Of a DNA stretch of 64,000 nt, positions 62,204 to 64,000 are shown piece by piece. The stretch comes from Gammaproteobacteria bacterium (GTDB taxonomy: Bacteria > Pseudomonadota > Gammaproteobacteria > Pseudomonadales > Cellvibrionaceae). Every line of letters begins with the position of its first letter. The first letter of the stretch is position 1. The notes beneath the pieces were generated by a model, which worked only from the letters and a program-made list of their open reading frames with translations, was not told the DNA's origin and searched no databases. Location of the stretch: NCBI GenBank assembly GCA_004173475.1, contig SEBU01000001.1, forward strand, positions 1,488,001 to 1,552,000. Reading direction: 5' to 3'. The translations under genes and the position numbers were made by a program.

Positions 62204-64000
62204 ATGAAAGGAAGTATTTACCCAGCCATGTTTATAACCGCAAGCTTGTTGTTTTTCTACCAAGCGCAAGCACAAACAACTGCAACAACTAAACAAAACG
62301 ATGTTTCAGAAGTTGTTGTTAGCGGTCAACAAAACCCCTCTGACTGGTTTCGTGCTGAAAGTCAGCATTTTATTGTTTACTCAGATACTAAACAAAAGCA
62401 TGTAAGCCAGCTCCTCAATAAACTCGAACGGTTTGATTATTTACTTCGCCTTTACGCGAAAGCCAACGCACCGACAAAAGCTGAGCCAAAACTTACGCTT
62501 TACTATCAATCTCGCGTTAGGGATTTAAAAAAAATTGTTAAGGATCAACCAGCCTACACCATTGGTTTTTATAACAGCTGCGCGCAGGGCGTACAGGCTT
62601 TTGCCACACACATGTACTACGGCACTAATCCGGATGTGTCCTTGGAAAAACAACCGGAAAATGAAGGACTATCGTATATTTTTGAAGCCTACGCCCGCCA
62701 CTTTTTGTATCGCCACACAGAGATACGTACTCCAAACTGGTACATCGACGGATTCGCTAAATATTTTGCGAACACACGCTTTTCAGATTCGGAAACGGTG
62801 TTAGGAATTCCACCACAAAGTATCAGGGACTATCTACTGTATCTGAGTAGCGGCAATAATTATTACAGCCTGAATTACAAAGATATTCTATTAGACAACG
62901 AATCCAAAGGTCACAATGTTGCCGGCGAAGCCGGCGTACGCCTTGAATTCCAGGCAAAGGCTTGGGCACTCACGCATTACATTTTATCGTCCAGTGAAAA
63001 TATCCAGCATTTTGATGCTTACAATAAATTAGTTGCAGCAGGTCTTGAACAAACCAAAGCATTTGAACAAAGTTTTGGCTTTCCTGTTAAAAAGCTCGGC
63101 AATCATTTGTGGAAATACAAACGTAAATCTGCGGAAGGATTAAAATTAAACCTGACTGCGGGCGCGGAACAAGAAATTCAATTCAGTAGCTTACCTATTT
63201 CGGCCAACAAATTAATGCTGGCGGACGCGGCAATAAAATCTTGCCCAACACGCGCTCTTGGGCAAGAACTTTTGCAAAATATTATGAGCGAAGCAAAAAA
63301 ATATCCCACTAGTGATTACGCACAAACTATTTTGAGCCGCGCGCAAATTAATTGGGGCGATGCCAAGAGTACTATTCCCTATTTAACGTCCGTTGCGAAA
63401 GGTGATAATGCAGAAGCGTTTTATTTATTAGGTAATGCCCAACTTCGCATTGCCAACGAACGCCAGGGCGACGAACAAAAAAATTACCTCAAGTCCGCAC
63501 AAGATAATTTTCTTAAAGCAAGCAATTTGAATTCTTCTTTTGCTGAAGCTTTTTACGGTTGTTTTCAAACAGGTCTTCGTTTGCAAGATACGCCTTCAAA
63601 AGAAACGCTAAGTGCTGCTATTAAAGCTCGCACGTTAGCGCCTGAAGTCAGCGGTTATCTAAGAGCAGCTGCATTAAGCCATGCCTACCTAAAAGAGTTG
63701 TCAGAAACTCAAGCCACGCTGGATTTAATGGCTCGCAACAAGCGCGACCCACAAATGGCTGAGTGGGCCAACATCTGGCAAGCCAAGCTCAATACAGGCG
63801 TAACAAGAGCTGCATTGATCACAGAGATGCATCAGGAAGTTCAACCGGACACTCGCTTTACCGAATGGACACTCGCCAGCGATTCTGTGATGCAGGAGGT
63901 TCAAAGAAGCGCTGAAATGGCCGCCGTTACAGATTTCATCACGGAGCAGCGAGTACAACAGATACAAAGCCAGCGAGCGGATACGTCTGGTCTAATTCGA
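62204..64000 (+). CDS. Exported metallopeptidase-like protein with disrupted zinc motif and TPR-like C-terminal part (open at right edge)
   Basis: A 599-codon open frame with no stop in the window. It has a signal peptide (cleavage near A-Q-A, residue 23). D-W-F-R-A-E-S-Q-H-F-I-V-Y-S-D and L-E-R-F-D-Y-L-L-R-L-Y match the start of a family of secreted peptidase-like proteins. Relatives then have an H-E-Y-A-H-H type zinc motif followed by P-x-W-x-x-E-G-F-A-E-Y. Here the corresponding segment at 161-166 (62684-62701) is E-A-Y-A-R-H, then P-N-W-Y-I-D-G-F-A-K-Y, so two zinc ligands and the general base look lost. Residues about 350-560 look like TPR-type helices. GGTAAGGA precedes ATG 62204. Confidence 0.8.
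   Translation, partial: MKGSIYPAMFITASLLFFYQAQAQTTATTKQNDVSEVVVSGQQNPSDWFRAESQHFIVYSDTKQKHVSQLLNKLERFDYLLRLYAKANAPTKAEPKLTLYYQSRVRDLKKIVKDQPAYTIGFYNSCAQGVQAFATHMYYGTNPDVSLEKQPENEGLSYIFEAYARHFLYRHTEIRTPNWYIDGFAKYFANTRFSDSETVLGIPPQSIRDYLLYLSSGNNYYSLNYKDILLDNESKGHNVAGEAGVRLEFQAKAWALTHYILSSSENIQHFDAYNKLVAAGLEQTKAFEQSFGFPVKKLGNHLWKYKRKSAEGLKLNLTAGAEQEIQFSSLPISANKLMLADAAIKSCPTRALGQELLQNIMSEAKKYPTSDYAQTILSRAQINWGDAKSTIPYLTSVAKGDNAEAFYLLGNAQLRIANERQGDEQKNYLKSAQDNFLKASNLNSSFAEAFYGCFQTGLRLQDTPSKETLSAAIKARTLAPEVSGYLRAAALSHAYLKELSETQATLDLMARNKRDPQMAEWANIWQAKLNTGVTRAALITEMHQEVQPDTRFTEWTLASDSVMQEVQRSAEMAAVTDFITEQRVQQIQSQRADTSGLIR

Noticed and set aside
62535-62804. 89-codon frame near the right edge
   Set aside because: It lies out of frame within the larger open-ended exported-protein gene that begins at 62204.

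Overview
The window comes from a gammaproteobacterium. Three things suggest a member of the Cellvibrionaceae (Cellvibrio/Saccharophagus/Teredinibacter type): Pseudomonas-like gene order around gshB-pilGHIJK-chpA and pilTU-yggS-proC-yggT, moderate GC content, and a lipoprotein with a long poly-serine linker of the kind typical of those polysaccharide degraders. The genus assignment is inference; no rRNA or other marker gene is present. I saw no tRNA, rRNA, insertion sequence or CRISPR array.

Bases 1-36900 hold a large type VI secretion (T6SS) locus. A leftward arm (fha1, tssJ, tssK, tssL, tssM, tagF, pppA, and the 5' end of a probable ppkA kinase cut by the window edge) is divergent from a rightward arm (tssA, tssB, tssC, a terminator, a second tssC-like gene, tssE, tssF, tssG, clpV). 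The order is that of Pseudomonas aeruginosa HSI-I, including the threonine-phosphorylation control genes. A second sheath-subunit gene sits where HSI-I carries hcp and tagJ. Between clpV and hcp lies an unusual four-gene module of exported TPR proteins and lipoproteins. Then come hcp (own leader and terminator), vgrG and a DUF6484 spike-like gene. A cargo operon follows: DUF2169 adaptor, PAAR-like DUF4150 protein, HEAT-repeat TIGR02270 protein, a ketosynthase-fold protein without its catalytic residues, a Tle1-type DUF2235 lipase, and a DUF2931 lipoprotein as likely immunity protein. A decayed second copy of that immunity gene follows the terminator.

Bases 36900-39400 are housekeeping: xseB, ispA and rsmE, ending in a bidirectional terminator. 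Bases 39400-53600 carry, on the minus strand, the Pil-Chp chemosensory system for type IV pilus twitching (pilG, pilH, pilI, pilJ, pilK, chpA, chpB, chpC), followed by the poly-serine lipoprotein.

Bases 53930-62170 hold gshB, a tonB-type gene, yqgE and ruvX on the plus strand; a small exported protein, pilU and pilT on the minus strand; then yggS, proC, yggT and yggU on the plus strand. At the right edge an open-ended gene encodes an exported protein of a metallopeptidase-like family whose zinc motif looks destroyed, followed by a TPR-like region.

The parts most worth pursuing are the exported TPR/lipoprotein module inside the T6SS locus, the ketosynthase pseudoenzyme in the effector operon, the orphan immunity remnant, and the pseudo-peptidase at the right edge.
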